A program made the translations under genes and the position numbers. This document shows positions 29,337 to 41,640 of a stretch of 64,000 bases of DNA, piece after piece. How positions within the stretch are numbered: the stretch's first letter is position 1; each line of letters starts with the position of its first letter. This DNA comes from Effrenium voratum (taxonomy: Eukaryota; Sar; Dinophyceae; Suessiales; Symbiodiniaceae). A model generated the notes under the pieces. That model was not told where the DNA came from. It saw only the letters and a program-made list of their open reading frames with translations, and searched no databases. The DNA is taken from the NCBI GenBank assembly GCA_963377175.1, contig CAUJNA010001032.1, positions 53,996 through 117,995 of the forward strand, in the 5' to 3' direction.

Positions 29337-29697
29337 TGCTCAATTTAGTTCTGTTTGCTGCTGCGAGGACGAGCAGCCATCATGATAGTCATGTCCACGC
29401 ATCTTTTGCATCACCAATGCTCTCTAACGTCACCCTTAAAATGTATACTATAGAAGATAGAAGATATAGAAGATATAGAATATATATATATATTATATAT
29501 AGAAGATAGAAGATAGAAGATGATAACCAGCAATCCTTATTACCTCATTAGACTATATACCTCATATACACTATAGAAGATGATAACCAGCAATCCTCAT
29601 GATAATCATGTCCACGCAGCTTTTGCATCTCCAGCAGTCATCATGATGATCATGTCCACGCATCTTTTGCTAAGCATCCGCGTGATGGACAACTTTA

Positions 29698-29726
29698 GTT
29701 GATCCTGCCAGTAGTCATATGCTTGT
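29698..29726 (+). other. 18S rRNA 5'-end fragment, copy 1
   Basis: GTTGATCCTGCCAGTAGTCA plus TATGCTTGT is the highly conserved 5' start of eukaryotic small-subunit rRNA. The match ends there; the following bases do not continue as rRNA. It lies inside the 661-bp satellite. Confidence 0.85.
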
Positions 29727-30358
29727 AGACAAATTCAGAACCATGGTGTCAGGGGCAGTTAATGTTTTTCTTCTGCAGATGGGTTGTCCATTAGGCCGCG
29801 CAGACTACCCTGACAAAATTGCAAGTTTGTCAAGGTTGAGATGAGGACGATGATAAAGATAAGGAAGATGATGAAGATGATGATGATTATGATGATGATG
29901 ATGATGATGATGAGACGACCAGACAAGCTACTGGCAGGCTCAAACTAGGTAGGATACCATGATGATAATCACGAGGATGATGATGAACATGATGAGGATG
30001 ATGATGATGAGGATGGTAATGATGTAACCTTATGAGGATGAAGCTTCGGTTATGCTCATATGCCAGCGCATCCTCAGCATCACCAACACCTCGCCTTTCG
30101 CCCTCATCTGGCACTGTCAGGAACAGCACGCCTCAACTGATGAACATGATGAGGATGATAATATATATAGAAGATAGAAGATGATAACCAGCAATCCTTA
30201 TTACCTCATTAGACTATATACCTCATATACACTATAGAAGATGATAACCAGCAATCCTCATGATAATCATGTCCACGCAGCTTTTGCATCTCCAGCAGTC
30301 ATCATGATGATCATGTCCACGCATCTTTTGCTAAGCATCCGCGTGATGGACAACTTTA

Positions 30359-30387
30359 GTTGATCCTGCCAGTAGTCATATGCTTGT
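30359..30387 (+). other. 18S rRNA 5'-end fragment, copy 2
   Basis: Identical fragment in the second satellite unit. Confidence 0.85.
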
Positions 30388-31020
30388 AGACAAATTCAGA
30401 ACCATGGTGTCAGGGGCAGTTAATGTTTTTCTTCTGCAGATGGGTTGTCCATTAGGCCGCGCAGACTACCCTGACAAAATTGCAAGTTTGTCAAGGTTGA
30501 GATGAGGACGATGATAAAGATAAGGAAGATGATGAAGATGATGATGATTATGATGATGATGATGATGATGATGAGACGACCAGACAAGCTACTGGCAGGC
30601 TCAAACTAGGTAGGATTACCATGATGATAATCACGAGGATGATGATGAACATGATGAGGATGATGATGATGAGGATGGTAATGATGTAACCTTATGAGGA
30701 TGAAGCTTCGGTTATGCTCATATGCCAGCGCATCCTCAGCATCACCAACACCTCGCCTTTCGCCCTCATCTGGCACTGTCAGGAACAGCACGCCTCAACT
30801 GATGAACATGATGAGGATGATAATATATATAGAAGATAGAAGATGATAACCAGCAATCCTTATTACCTCATTAGACTATATACCTCATATACACTATAGA
30901 AGATGATAACCAGCAATCCTCATGATAATCATGTCCACGCAGCTTTTGCATCTCCAGCAGTCATCATGATGATCATGTCCACGCATCTTTTGCTAAGCAT
31001 CCGCGTGATGGACAACTTTA

Positions 31021-31049
31021 GTTGATCCTGCCAGTAGTCATATGCTTGT
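31021..31049 (+). other. 18S rRNA 5'-end fragment, copy 3
   Basis: Identical fragment in the third satellite unit. Confidence 0.85.
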
Positions 31050-31423
31050 AGACAAATTCAGAACCATGGTGTCAGGGGCAGTTAATGTTTTTCTTCTGCA
31101 AATGGGTTGTCCATTAGGCCGCGCAGACTACCCTGACAAAATTGCAAGTTTGTCAAGGTTGAGATGAGGACGATGATAAAGATAAGGAAGAGGATGAAGA
31201 TGATGATGATTATGATGATGATGATGATGATGATGAGACGACCAGACAAGCTACTGGCAGGCTCAAACTAGGTAGGATTACCATGATGATAATCACGAGG
31301 ATGATGATGAACATGATGAGGATGATGCATTGTCCTCATTTCCATTTCCGCTTGCAGCTCTGTATTTTCTATCAACCACCCTTCCCGTGCGCCTCGCCCT
31401 TGCGGACAAGGGGTCGGCGGATT

Positions 31424-31523
31424 AGTGTTATGTTTATTAGTATTGTTATTATTATTGTTATTATTATTAGTGTTATTATTATTATTATTGTTATTACTAT
31501 TGTTATTGTTATTATTATTGTTA

Positions 31524-31569
<46 letters not shown>

Positions 31570-31925
31570 CATTAGTGTTATTGTTATTATTATTAGTATT
31601 GTTGTTGTTATTATTATTGTTATTATCATTGTTATTGGTATTACTATTCTTATTATTATTATTGTTATTATTATTAGTATTATTAATACTATTATTATTG
31701 TTGTTACTATTATTGTTATTAGTATTACTATTATTATTGTTATTATTATTGTTATTGTTATTATTATTAGTATTATTAATACTATTATTATTGTTGTTAC
31801 TATTATTGTTATTAGTATTACTATTATTATTGTTATTATTATTGTTATTATTATTATTGTTATTGTTTGTTATTATTATTATTGTTATTGTTATTATTAT
31901 TGTTATTATTATTATATTATTACTA
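31424..31925. repeat. ATT/GTT trinucleotide tract
   Basis: About 500 bases of TTA repeats with regular TTG interruptions; larger blocks near 31680 and 31770 are themselves repeated. Poly-Leu or poly-Ile frames here are artefacts. A (TA)n run follows at 31999-32022. Confidence 0.97.
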
Positions 31926-32125
31926 TTATTTATATATACATATATATGCTAAGACCCCCTTCCAATACCAAGTTTTTTTTTGACTTGTGGGGCCCTGCCA
32001 TATATATATATATATATATATATTTAGTTGCGGGTGGGAAACCATTTTAGTGGTAAATACCGACAGTCCCGGTTCCTTTGTTTGGGCCATCCACTCCATG
32101 GGATGAGGGAACGGACGGAACCTAG

Positions 32126-32234
32126 GTCCAGCCAGGTGCCCTTCTCTCCCAACTTTTTTGGTTGGGAGGGTTCGGAACCCTACTAAAATAGAAAGAAACA
32201 AGTTGGTGCCCTTATTCTAACCTCTCCACTGGAG
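32126..32234 (+). mobile_element. Family B ~110-bp repeat (introner-like)
   Basis: Starts GTCCAGCCAGGTGCCC after CCTAG, ends CTCTCCACTGGAG, 109 bases. The interior TTTTTTGGTTGGGAGGGTTC and ATTCTAACCTCTCCACTGGA is shared with 45289-45399 and 46767-46875, where it acts as a GT-AG intron. A right-half fragment lies at about 32362-32400. Confidence 0.7.
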
Positions 32235-32481
32235 AACCTTGTGATGGAAACTCCCTAGATAGCCAAGTTGCGATGGCTTTTTTCAGTCATGGTTGCTGGT
32301 TTTTGGGGTAAAGTGCATGGGAAAGACAAAACAGCAACTGGCGATCTAGACAGAAGAAAACAAATCGGGTACCATCTTATTCTAAGCTCTCCACTGGAGG
32401 ACCTAGACAAGGAGATCTCCCAAACGTGGGTTGCCTTTGCTTACGGGAGGACCTAACATCTCTCCCGCGTGCATAAGTCAG

Positions 32482-35400
32482 GAGCGCCTGGCGGTGGTGG
32501 GCCGCACCGGCTCCGGGAAGTCCACGCTGGCGGTGGCTTTGTACCCCGCCGTCGAAGGGTCGTAGGTCGAAGGGGATTTTTTTTTTGGCTTGGAACCAGT
32601 TCCGACTCGTCCGGTGCAAAAGAAGGTTTTGTTGGATATGTTTCGGGTGGCTTGGAACCAGTTCCGACTCGTCCGGTGCAAAAGAAGGTTTTGTTGGATA
32701 TGTTTCGGGTGGCTTGGAACCAGTTCCGACTCGTCCGGTGCAAAAGAAGGTTTTGTTGGATATGTTTCGGGTGGCTTGGAACCAGTTCCGACTCGTCCGG
32801 TGCAAAAGAAGGTTTTGTTGGATATGTTTCGGGTGGCTTGGAACCAGTTCCGACTCGTCCGGTGCAAAAGAAGGTTTTGCTTGGGAGGATTTTTTTATAA
32901 TTGGGGGGGGGACCCGTATTTATTAATAGGGGGAAGGGATTGGTGGTTGGGTGTCCCTTCTAAGCCGCAAGTTTTCAGCTTTCGGCCCGGGATCGATCCG
33001 AAAACGGGCCCAGTGGTGCTTCTGGGTGCCGGTGGCAAACAGCCGAGCCGAGCGGCCCGTTTGGGATCGAGCCACGGACCGGCGCCTGTGTTGCAAGTGC
33101 AACAGTTCCGGGACCAATGCGAGCCGCTCGCATTCTGATACGATCTGATACGATTTGCTTGTGTTCATGTTTAGGTGGCATAATATTCAGCTTGTGATGT
33201 GCATAGATTGCATTTGTGTCCAACTCCTGGAGAACCGGACGATTCGGAACTGGTTCCAAACCTCCCGAAACATATCCAAAAAATATTAATCCACCGAGAA
33301 CAAGTTTGCCCACGACTTACCTCAGGGGCAGAGTGAGCTTTCTATCTTTTTTTTCTCCTGTGGGCATGACGTCACCAAACAGAAGCAAGTTGGGGAGGTG
33401 CAGCTTACAGAACACAATCAACCAACCTGCGTGATGCGTGGATGCGGTCTTACACAGGTTGCTGTACATATCGCTCATATCGTTATTATGCATTGTACAT
33501 TCTGCAGCATGCACATGGTTTTTGCAGTTGAAGACCTTGGTATTTGGGACGGGAGCTACCATACGTAGCTATGTGTACGTATATTATATTATACATATGG
33601 TCCCCCACCCCAAAAAATCACACCCCAACACAATTCGACGGTATTTGCAGTATTTTTGTGCGATGTCCACTCCCTTTTCAGGCACTCCAATTTTGAGCAT
33701 ATATCTATGCCCGAATCTGCTGACATGTGACTGTGACTGTATTCTTTTAAAACGCTTTCAAGCGCTTTGAAGCACATTGGATCTAAGATTCAAGATTCCT
33801 AGGACTCTAGTTCTTGAATCTTGAATCCATAATATAAGTGCTTTAAAGTGCTTGAAGTCCTGGGAATATTGAATCTTTGATCTTAGATCCAAAAGTGTGT
33901 TAGCGCGCTTTAAAGCGTTTTGGGGGTCCCATACTGGATGCAAGATTCAAGATCTAGATTATATGGGTGGCAAAGTCTTAATGAATCATCCGCGCAAGTC
34001 TTGTGAAATGAGCCCACTTTTGGTAATTCAGTCTACAATTACTTGACCCCATTACATAAGCAGAAAGCACGGGTTTTGAGGGGCGGTGCATATATATATA
34101 TATATATACGACACCCACACACACAGAGATTGTACCTACATGTATACACCCCCCTGCTTCAAACCAACACGCGCATGTCACGTGTGTCACCCCTGGCACT
34201 CAGAAGAAAAACCGGGAAAACAAAAAAAACACCTGGCTGTGGGTCAAGAATAGGTACCCAACTTGGCTTGCCCTGGTAAATGGAAACGTGGACAGAAACC
34301 TGCGGTCCATATCCTGGTTGTTTAATTCCGACCCATGCCCCGGGCGACGTGTTGTGTTTTTTTTTCTCCGGCGCAGCGGCCAGGTTCCGGCTGTGTCCCA
34401 TCGAGGGGGGCCAGGTTCGATTACTGGGCCAGGACCTCGCGCAGTTGCTAGGGCCTCGGGGAGTTTGGGGGGGGAGGGGGGGTTTGGGGGGGCAGGCGTT
34501 TCTCAAAATGGCGGACGGTGCAAGGGGAATCAACATTGAGAAAGTCAGTTTCCTTGTTGTGTTTCAGTTTTGCCCTTTACGCACATAGATGTTTGTTTGT
34601 TGAAGACTCCTGAGTCTTCTTCAAACCTACACTGGCCAACCTTAAACTGCACCCCCTGAAACAACCTTTGCACATTAACCCGTCTTATTTCGTGCATATC
34701 TTGAATCTCGAGCACACGCCAAACTGAAATCAATCACTCCGAGGGTGTTCTGGTTTTGAGCCAGGCCGGACAAGTTTAAGCTCACATTGCCGTGTATTGC
34801 AGGGATGTGCTGAGGCATGTTCAAATGCACAGTTGGGTGTGTTTTTTCTTGTTTCTGGAGGGTACCTTGTTTTGGCGGTTTTAAACGGAAGCCAAGAGGA
34901 AAACCACCTTTGCTTGGGGGGGTCCCTGAAAATAGATACACCCAATAGTAGCTTTCACATTCTTGGCAAGTCGTTTTTTTGAGCATTGGAGCTATACCCA
35001 GATTCCGCGCATGAACACATCTCTGCACTGTGACTGAAGCACCCTCGATCGGTGAGTGCAGTTGTCAAGGCCCTTGGATGTGGCACGGCGATCCATGGGC
35101 ATCATCACTCAGGACGGCACGAGTGATCTTCAGAATACAGCTACTCTGCTTCGCGCTTCTCATACTCGGCAGGTCTTAACGCAGTTGATATCCCAGGCAG
35201 GGTACTAGGGGCGTGCACATTGTTGAGCCAATCTACATGTTCTATTGTTGTGGCTATTGTTTGCGAACTACGACCACCTTAGTATACACTAAATCAATGT
35301 GTTGTTGTGTTTCATAATATGTTGTCTTCTTTTTTAAGGGGGCGTGGGGGGCGGGGGGCGACATGGGGAACACCAACGGCAAATCACCAGCCGGTCATGT

Positions 35401-38400
35401 TCAACAGTAATTGGGGACACACATGCTCACTGTGGCTTATTTGACGAATCTCTACGTGTGTGTTGTTTATTTGTTCAGACAAACATGTGCCAGAACTTGT
35501 TAGAAGTTCATGAGGCACATGTTTCAATGCAAATCTGATTCGTAAACCATGCAACACATATGAAGCAGACAAGACCTACTTGCTATGCATCAAAAAACAC
35601 TTAGACATATGACGTATACCATGACTAAGATGGGCACATGCTCGTCCGATGCTAGAAAGATTTTGGATATGTGCTAGCAATGTGCTGGGACCAACGTATC
35701 AGGAAGACTTTGCTAGACACACCCTGGAAAGGAGATATGACTTTGCCAGAACTGCAACAGGCCAACGCCTAAAAATCTAGACAACGGCTAGAAGGTGTCT
35801 TTGACTAGACTGAGCATGTGCTGCAAGCTCGGAGAATATTATGCAAGACGTACAGAAGGACACACTCTGGACAGCCATGGCCTGAAGCATGTCTTTGAAC
35901 ATCCGTGATCCGGGGGGCGTCAGCGGTCACACGAGGAAGAACGGGGGACTCCCAATTCCTAGAAGCATCGGGCGTACATTTTGGCTGTGTGTGAATGTTT
36001 GCTTGCAGTGTGGCGGTCGTAAGAGGAGGATTTCAATTTGTTGTGCCAGATTCTCACACGGCTAACAAGGGATCTAGTCGTGAACAGGACCCTGTGATCT
36101 TCAGTGGCACAGTGCAGTACAACCTCGACCCCTTCGGGGAATTCGACGACCAGCGCCCAGGCTTAAGGCAGATTGACACTGGGTCCCTGCAAGTTCTTCA
36201 GAGACGATCCCTGTTTATCCAACTGAGCCTGAAATACCCAGCATGGGTGAGGCCATTTTTTTGCCCAAAGGGAGACTACTGCGCAATTTTTCCGGAATTT
36301 GCCTGAGGGTGAGGGACTTTCCTCATGGGAGCAGTCAAAGAGTCAGCCTTATGTCTTGGTACATTCTTGGCGGTGCCCTGGCACATCGAACTGGGTTGAC
36401 CCAAGCCCCCGTTTCAGTGAGAGTACCCTGCTTCCCTTGCAGCAGCTTCCGAAGGCTCCTGGGAAGGGCATGTAAAAAAAACTTTGGCGCTCTGAGTTTG
36501 CGACAGGTCAAGATTCCAAGATGCGTAAAACCCCCATTTGGGGAAGTCCGATTCCTTGTTTTCAGCCACACCCATATGTAAATTACCATGGCCTTGTATC
36601 CTGGCAGCCCGGCTCAGGACCTGCATGGAAGCTCTGCAGCATGCGCAGCTGGCGTTAACGCTCAAGAGCCCCATCGAGCAAGCAGGCTCCAATCTCTCCG
36701 TGGGCAACTCGGCTCAACGGACTCACCGGCTCCAAGGGGGAGGGGGGGAGGTGGGGTGGGGGTTTGGTTTGCATTTGCGGACCTGCCTGCCATTTGTTCC
36801 TGTGAGTTGATGCTGAATGCTTGGCCGATGTTGTTGCTGCGCGTTTCACTGAAAATATGTTTTGACACTTGGGGTTTTGGGCAGGTGATTGCGGAGTTTT
36901 GCAGGTAGAGTTCCAAGATGTTGTTTGTGAATTGAGTAGATTTGTAAGAAAAGCATGTTCAGTTTGCTGTATGCAAGCCGCAACACACCTGATGGGGAAT
37001 TCCAACCCTGATATGTCTTCCGCCGTTTCCTGCGGCATCAGTTCATGAGCTCAGTATGTCTATCCTGGAAGCCACTCTATTCTTGACTGCTATTGGGTTG
37101 GATCTTTAGACTTCAACTTTTTGGTTGAAATAAAGTTGGGTTTCCACTAACCCCCAAAAAAAATATTCACTTTTTGCAGGGTCAACAGCAACCAAGTATT
37201 TACAAAGCCATTCTTTGCCGGCTTCGCTTCGCTGCTCCCGGCTTCGCTCATTCTCGGGTGGCTCTGCTCGCCAAGGACTTGCCATGGGTCCAAAATTCGT
37301 CGCCAGCGTATGGACAGCGGGGGAAATCCTCCTTGGTTCCATGCACCAGGGTTTGCCCCATTTGGTCGCCCTATTTTTGGACCAACCATGTGCTACAGTC
37401 TGATGATCCAGACCAAGAATCAAATGCATGCCACCTTGGATGCTGCGTCCTCGAATCAGTTCCTGTTGTGGGGCGAGTATGGAGCGATGTGTGGTGCTTT
37501 TGCAAGCAGATTGCAAGCATGACCATGAGCTATCAACTTTACATGGGACCATCATACATTGCTACATGCTGGGATGTGTTAAATTAAGTGATTGTTCAAC
37601 TCAGGACATGCTGCGATGGATTGTGGTTCAAGGTTTCACTTGCCTGCATGCGCATCGACCGCACTGTTGCTCAAATTAACGCATGTCCACGACATACTTT
37701 TTTTTGTTGCTCGCGTCGAGTCTCCTCGTCCTTCACAGTGGCTGGATACGTTGGGATTTCACCAAGCAGTTGCCAAGTCAAGTTCCGTAGCGAGCCGCCG
37801 TCGGCTTCCTGCACACCCCTGACACCGGTCAGCAGTTGCTTTGGTGAGCTTTGGACACCTCGAGTGCAGCAAGCCGGCCGAGTAACCACAACGGTCCACA
37901 ACGTATGTCAACCTTGAAGAAGTTGAATGGCTCACTCGAGGCGAGCGCCAGCTCCTGTGCCTGGCGCGGGCGCTGCTTCGAAAGCCCCGGCTTTTGGTGT
38001 GCGACGAGGCCTGCGTCGAGGCATCGACATTCTTAGGGGATCAAAACCGATTTGGGATTTCATTTTGGGGTAGGTGCGCCACCCATTTTTGTCTACTTTA
38101 GTGGGGATTGGGATGTTCACTACGGGCTTTTCTTGCCGCTCTTGGGCTGTGTGTCCTCCATCGGGCATGGTTGAAGGGATGGTAGCCTCAAAGAGTCTCT
38201 TTGCACAGTTGCAGGGCTGATCATGTCACCAACTATTATACCCTTAGTTTGTCCACTGCTGTACATACGGCTGGGTGGTTCATAGTCAATCCTTAGTCCT
38301 TGTAGTGGTGTCCCACTGCTGATTACTTTTTTAGGATTGAAGACCCCCCCCCAATTTGAACAACCCAGTGTTTCGGACCGAGCAAAAGCATGGTTGACGA

Positions 38401-39367
38401 CTTCTGCTGATGCTCATGTTTCTTTCGGCCACGTCCCCTCGGGACAGGTGGTCCGCAAATGCGATTATTACTACACCCTAAGAGTCCAAACTTCATTGGA
38501 GGTGTCGTGGAGCTTCGGGCCGTGGAAGGTGTTCTAGAGGCCCAGAGGCAATGGGGGTTGTCAAGATTCTTAGGGCATAGGGCCAGTTTTTTGGGATTGG
38601 AGGGCTAAGCTCCGACCAGGGAAATACCCGAAACCTAAGCAAAGCTAATTTTGCCAGTATTTTTGGATAGCCTTTTGTTTTTACCCGTCCCCCGTCCCTC
38701 TCTCCCTCAACTGGGTCACAATCAAAACCCGGGTAAATGAAGGTTAGCAAGGGGCAATCCCCTTGCCATAAATGGTTGCGGCCGCCATCTTAATTCTTGA
38801 AGCATGGTTCTGGGTTCATCATTTCTGTCCAAACGCCTCTGCCCTAAACCCCCCCCCCCCCGCTTCGTCCTTTTCCCCTCCCCCCTCCTCCTACGAGCTT
38901 CGTCACGGCGCAGGCCACCAGTTCGGTGGATGCCAAGACGGACCAAAGTGTCCAGCTCTGCCTGCGCCGAGCGGTGCAGCGCCTCGGTGGAAGTTTTGGG
39001 AGGCGGACACGTGGTGGGGCCATGGGGAGGGGTCCGTTTCTTGACCGTAGGTCTCTGAGGTTCCTTTTTCTCGGAGAGGAAACCGCTTGTAATTAGGTTT
39101 TTTTTTTAACAATAAATGTTGAGACAAGCCCAGGATCCTGGGGTCTCTGAGTTTCTTCTTCTCTGAGAGGAAACCGCCCATTCTAGGCTGTTTACATTTG
39201 AGAGCCCAGAATATCCTGAGTTCCAAGTGGGACTGGAGTCACCCAAGTGACCATTTCAGTGGCAACACGTGTGGTTGTTTTTATTCTTCTGGCCAATCCA
39301 CTCGATCAGTGAGTCTTTGTAGAACCTAGGACTCCCCTACCTGCGGTCTTCAAATCCAAACATATGA

Positions 39368-39398
<31 letters not shown>

Positions 39399-41440
39399 CA
39401 CACATATATATCTATATATAGGGTCCGGGTCAACTACGTGTTTCACATGGGAGGCCCGAGGACCCCCGTCTCCCAACGTTGTCATACCTGACCATCGTCG
39501 CCGGGACATCGTCGCTTCCTTAAACGGAACCCCTCGGGTTCCATGGGTTCCACGGACCTGTGGGAGTTTCTCAAAGCGGGATTCGGGCCAAAGCCTTGTG
39601 GACTTCAAGGGAGTGGTTGTTTGGCGATCGACTCTGGGGAGCTAAATGCACTCAGAGACTCAACAACTTTTGGGTCGGAGGCAACGGGACTTGGCAACGG
39701 GCTGCAATGCAAACAGGGTCTGTGTCTGTGTGTGTGTGTGTTTGTCTGTGGCGCGTTTGGTGATGATCTGGGTGGCAATGAGCCCACAAATCTGGTATCC
39801 AAGCCCCGGCTTCGTGCTGGAACAGATGACTGAACCGGCTAGATGCCCATGAATGTAGGGACCCACATGGAACCACCGTAAAAAAGGTGGTTGGTGGACA
39901 TAAGTCCCCACCTAAAAGATGGCATGGTCTGAAAGAAAAGGTCGCACCCAGATGCCTCGCTCGCACAAGGTGTCATCCAATGGGCGCAGGAAGTTTCACC
40001 AAGGTTTATGCTTCTTTCGTTGTCCCGTCCTGCGTTAAGCGAGAACTGCGCAAATTGTGTGGCGGTGATGTGTATAGACGTCAAGTGAGGACAGGTGCCA
40101 GGCAGACATATATATTATATTATGTGCACGTATATAGCATATCTTTGCATACTTGTATGTGGACGCCCATGTTCTATTGCGTCCTGGGTACTTTGGGTCC
40201 CATGCAGGTTCATCGATGTCCAAATCGATGGTTTAATGATTTCAATGTGTGTGTGTGTGTGTATGTGTGTGCGTGCGTACATGCGTGCCTCCGTGCCTGA
40301 ATGCGTGCAAGTCTCACAAACTGTCGCCGAAATACACGAGACGAGCAGCTCAGGACATTTGAGGCAAGCCTTTTGACCATCGCACATCGTCTGATAACTG
40401 TCGCGGACTATGACAAGGCAACTCGGCTGGACGAAGTTTCCTTGGACATGGGACCAGAGGGGAGCTCGGCTCAGGGGGGAGCATTCTTTGAATTGACAGT
40501 CAGGTTTCGCGTTGTGTGATTGGACTCCACAGGTCTGGGGGACGCAGGCTTGGCCTTTGAGACAGCATGCAACAAGAGGTGTCTGTGTGTGTGAGTGAAG
40601 ACAAAGTCAGATTGGATGATTACGTGTTTTGACAGGACAGGGCTTGTGGGCCGTATTTGCTGATAAATGGTCAGACAGATACGACAAACTAATTCTGAGT
40701 GTTGACGTTGATCAACAATGAAGGCCCAAGCCGGTTTCACACAGGCCCTCGAGATGCAACTGTTTGGTTTCCGTGTGAGTAAATGCCAGTCATGACTTCA
40801 CATATTTCGCAAGGCCTGCTTCACATGTAGGTGTTGCATTCAAGGACACAAAAGACAGGTAGCCTCAAAGCAAAACTCAGCTCATGTGATTTTTAAACCA
40901 AAGGGCGGAGATAGGTATGTGTCAAAATAGCGGGACCTCGAAAAAGATTGGTTTCCCTTCAAGCCGACACACCTTTGGATTACATACATGGAGGTTGATC
41001 AGCAAATCCTTGTTGTGCTTTTTCAACCAATGGTCATCCCATGCATCACGGACCTTCTGATCAACCCCCGACCTCCCCTTTTCGGTAACCGGGCTTTCTA
41101 AATGGGTTTCACTACCCCAAACCACTACCCCAGACGTTTCATGCAATACCCTTTGTCTGGTGGCAAACTACGTGGCTGTCCCATGACATTTCTGCGGGTA
41201 GCTTCGGTTTGGGGGGTGGAAACTAGAGGCCTCGGGATCTATCACTACGAGAATATTTCTATGTTTTCCAGACAGCGAACATGCAAGTGGCAGATCCCCT
41301 TTTGAGACCCCGCCCTCTCCACTAACCTTGAACCCACCGGTTCCGGACAGTCCATTTTCATGGAACACAGTTTTCCAGGACCCCGAAACGTCAGGTTCCA
41401 CGGCAACGTAGACAGGAGGGCAACCGGGCTTCCGAAGGAA

Positions 41441-41486
<46 letters not shown>

Positions 41487-41640
41487 CCCGACCTAACTCA
41501 GGGTTGAGAGTTGAGGGACACAGAAAAGCAAAAGAAACCCCACGGAATCCCAGGTCATGGTCCTTCAATCCGGGCAGCTGGCGGAGCTCGGAGCGCCGGG
41601 CGAGCTGCTGCGCACGCCGGACTCGGCGTTCTCGCAGCTC
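32482..41640 (+). CDS. ABCC-type ABC transporter, second nucleotide-binding domain (nine exons, 5' end not in view)
   Basis: Nine exons join in frame to 201 residues: 32482-32540, 34384-34444, 35062-35112, 36088-36152, 36618-36703, 37941-38008, 38914-38975, 40354-40417, 41554-41640. The product is an ATP-hydrolysing domain of a membrane exporter of the MRP/ABCC group. Motifs in order: Walker A VVGRTGSGKSTLA, Q-loop IITQDPVIFSGT followed by NLDPFGEF, signature NLSVGERQLLCLARALL, Walker B RLLVCDE, D-loop ATSSVDAKTD, H-loop LLTIAHRL, and the C-terminal ABCC pattern VMVLQSGQLAELGAPGELL. Nothing essential is missing. Five introns are GC-AG, one GA-AG, one GT-AG, and one (34445-35061) has ambiguous edges. 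Membrane segments and the first domain would lie upstream but were not found. The end after 41640 runs into poly-G, so the C-terminus is open. Introns are full of repeats. Confidence 0.94.
32587..32880 (+). repeat. 62-bp tandem repeat, 4.7 copies
   Basis: GGCTTGGAACCAGTTCCGAC plus CTCGTCCGGTGCAAAAGAAG and GGATATGTTTCGGGT repeat exactly every 62 bases (starts 32587, 32649, 32711, 32773, 32835). It lies in transporter intron 1. A diverged inverted copy is at 33228-33290. Open frames on both strands are repeat artefacts. Confidence 0.95.
33228..33290 (-). repeat. Inverted diverged copy of the 62-bp unit
   Basis: The reverse complement reads GGATATGTTTCGGGAGGTTT then GGAACCAGTTCCGAATCGTC, matching the 62-bp unit with a few changes. 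The interval 33291-33746 holds no other recognised feature. Confidence 0.8.
33747..33922. mobile_element. Fold-back element with long imperfect inverted repeat
   Basis: The left arm AAAACGCTTTCAAGCGCTTT.. followed by GGATCTAAGATTCAAGATTC pairs with the right arm GATCTTAGATCC..GCGCTTTAAAGCGTTTT over roughly 65 bases. The centre also contains ATTCAAGATTC/GAATCTTGAAT. No coding capacity. Confidence 0.7.
34833..34946. mobile_element. Miniature inverted-repeat element, family A relative
   Basis: Starts TTGGGTGTGTTTTTT and ends AGATACACCCAA. The interior GGTTTTAAACGGAAGCCAAG resembles the GGTTTTAAAGGGAACCCAAA core at 16915. It lies in the transporter intron upstream of exon 3. Confidence 0.65.
39366..39422. 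repeat. AT dinucleotide tract
   Basis: TATATA with TACATATA and CACACATA interruptions, in transporter intron 7. Confidence 0.9.
41441..41485. repeat. GAT trinucleotide tract
   Basis: About 15 GAT units, in transporter intron 8 just upstream of the last recognised exon. Confidence 0.95.

Larger units (their letters stand above)
29500..31326 (+). repeat. 661-bp satellite, about 2.8 units
   Basis: Units repeat at offsets of 661 and 662 bases (TGATAACCAGCAATCCTTAT at 29521, 30182, 30844). Each contains GAT/GATGAT-rich stretches, a CATGTCCACGCA block and the 18S-like fragment. The last unit breaks off near 31326. Confidence 0.95.

Noticed and set aside
31283..32050. Long Ile/Val or Leu open frames
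   Set aside because: Translation of the ATT/GTT repeat tract.
32377..32926. Repeated proteins on both strands with a 62-base period
   Set aside because: Product of the exact 62-bp tandem repeat in an intron; the unit is read in all three frames over the copies.
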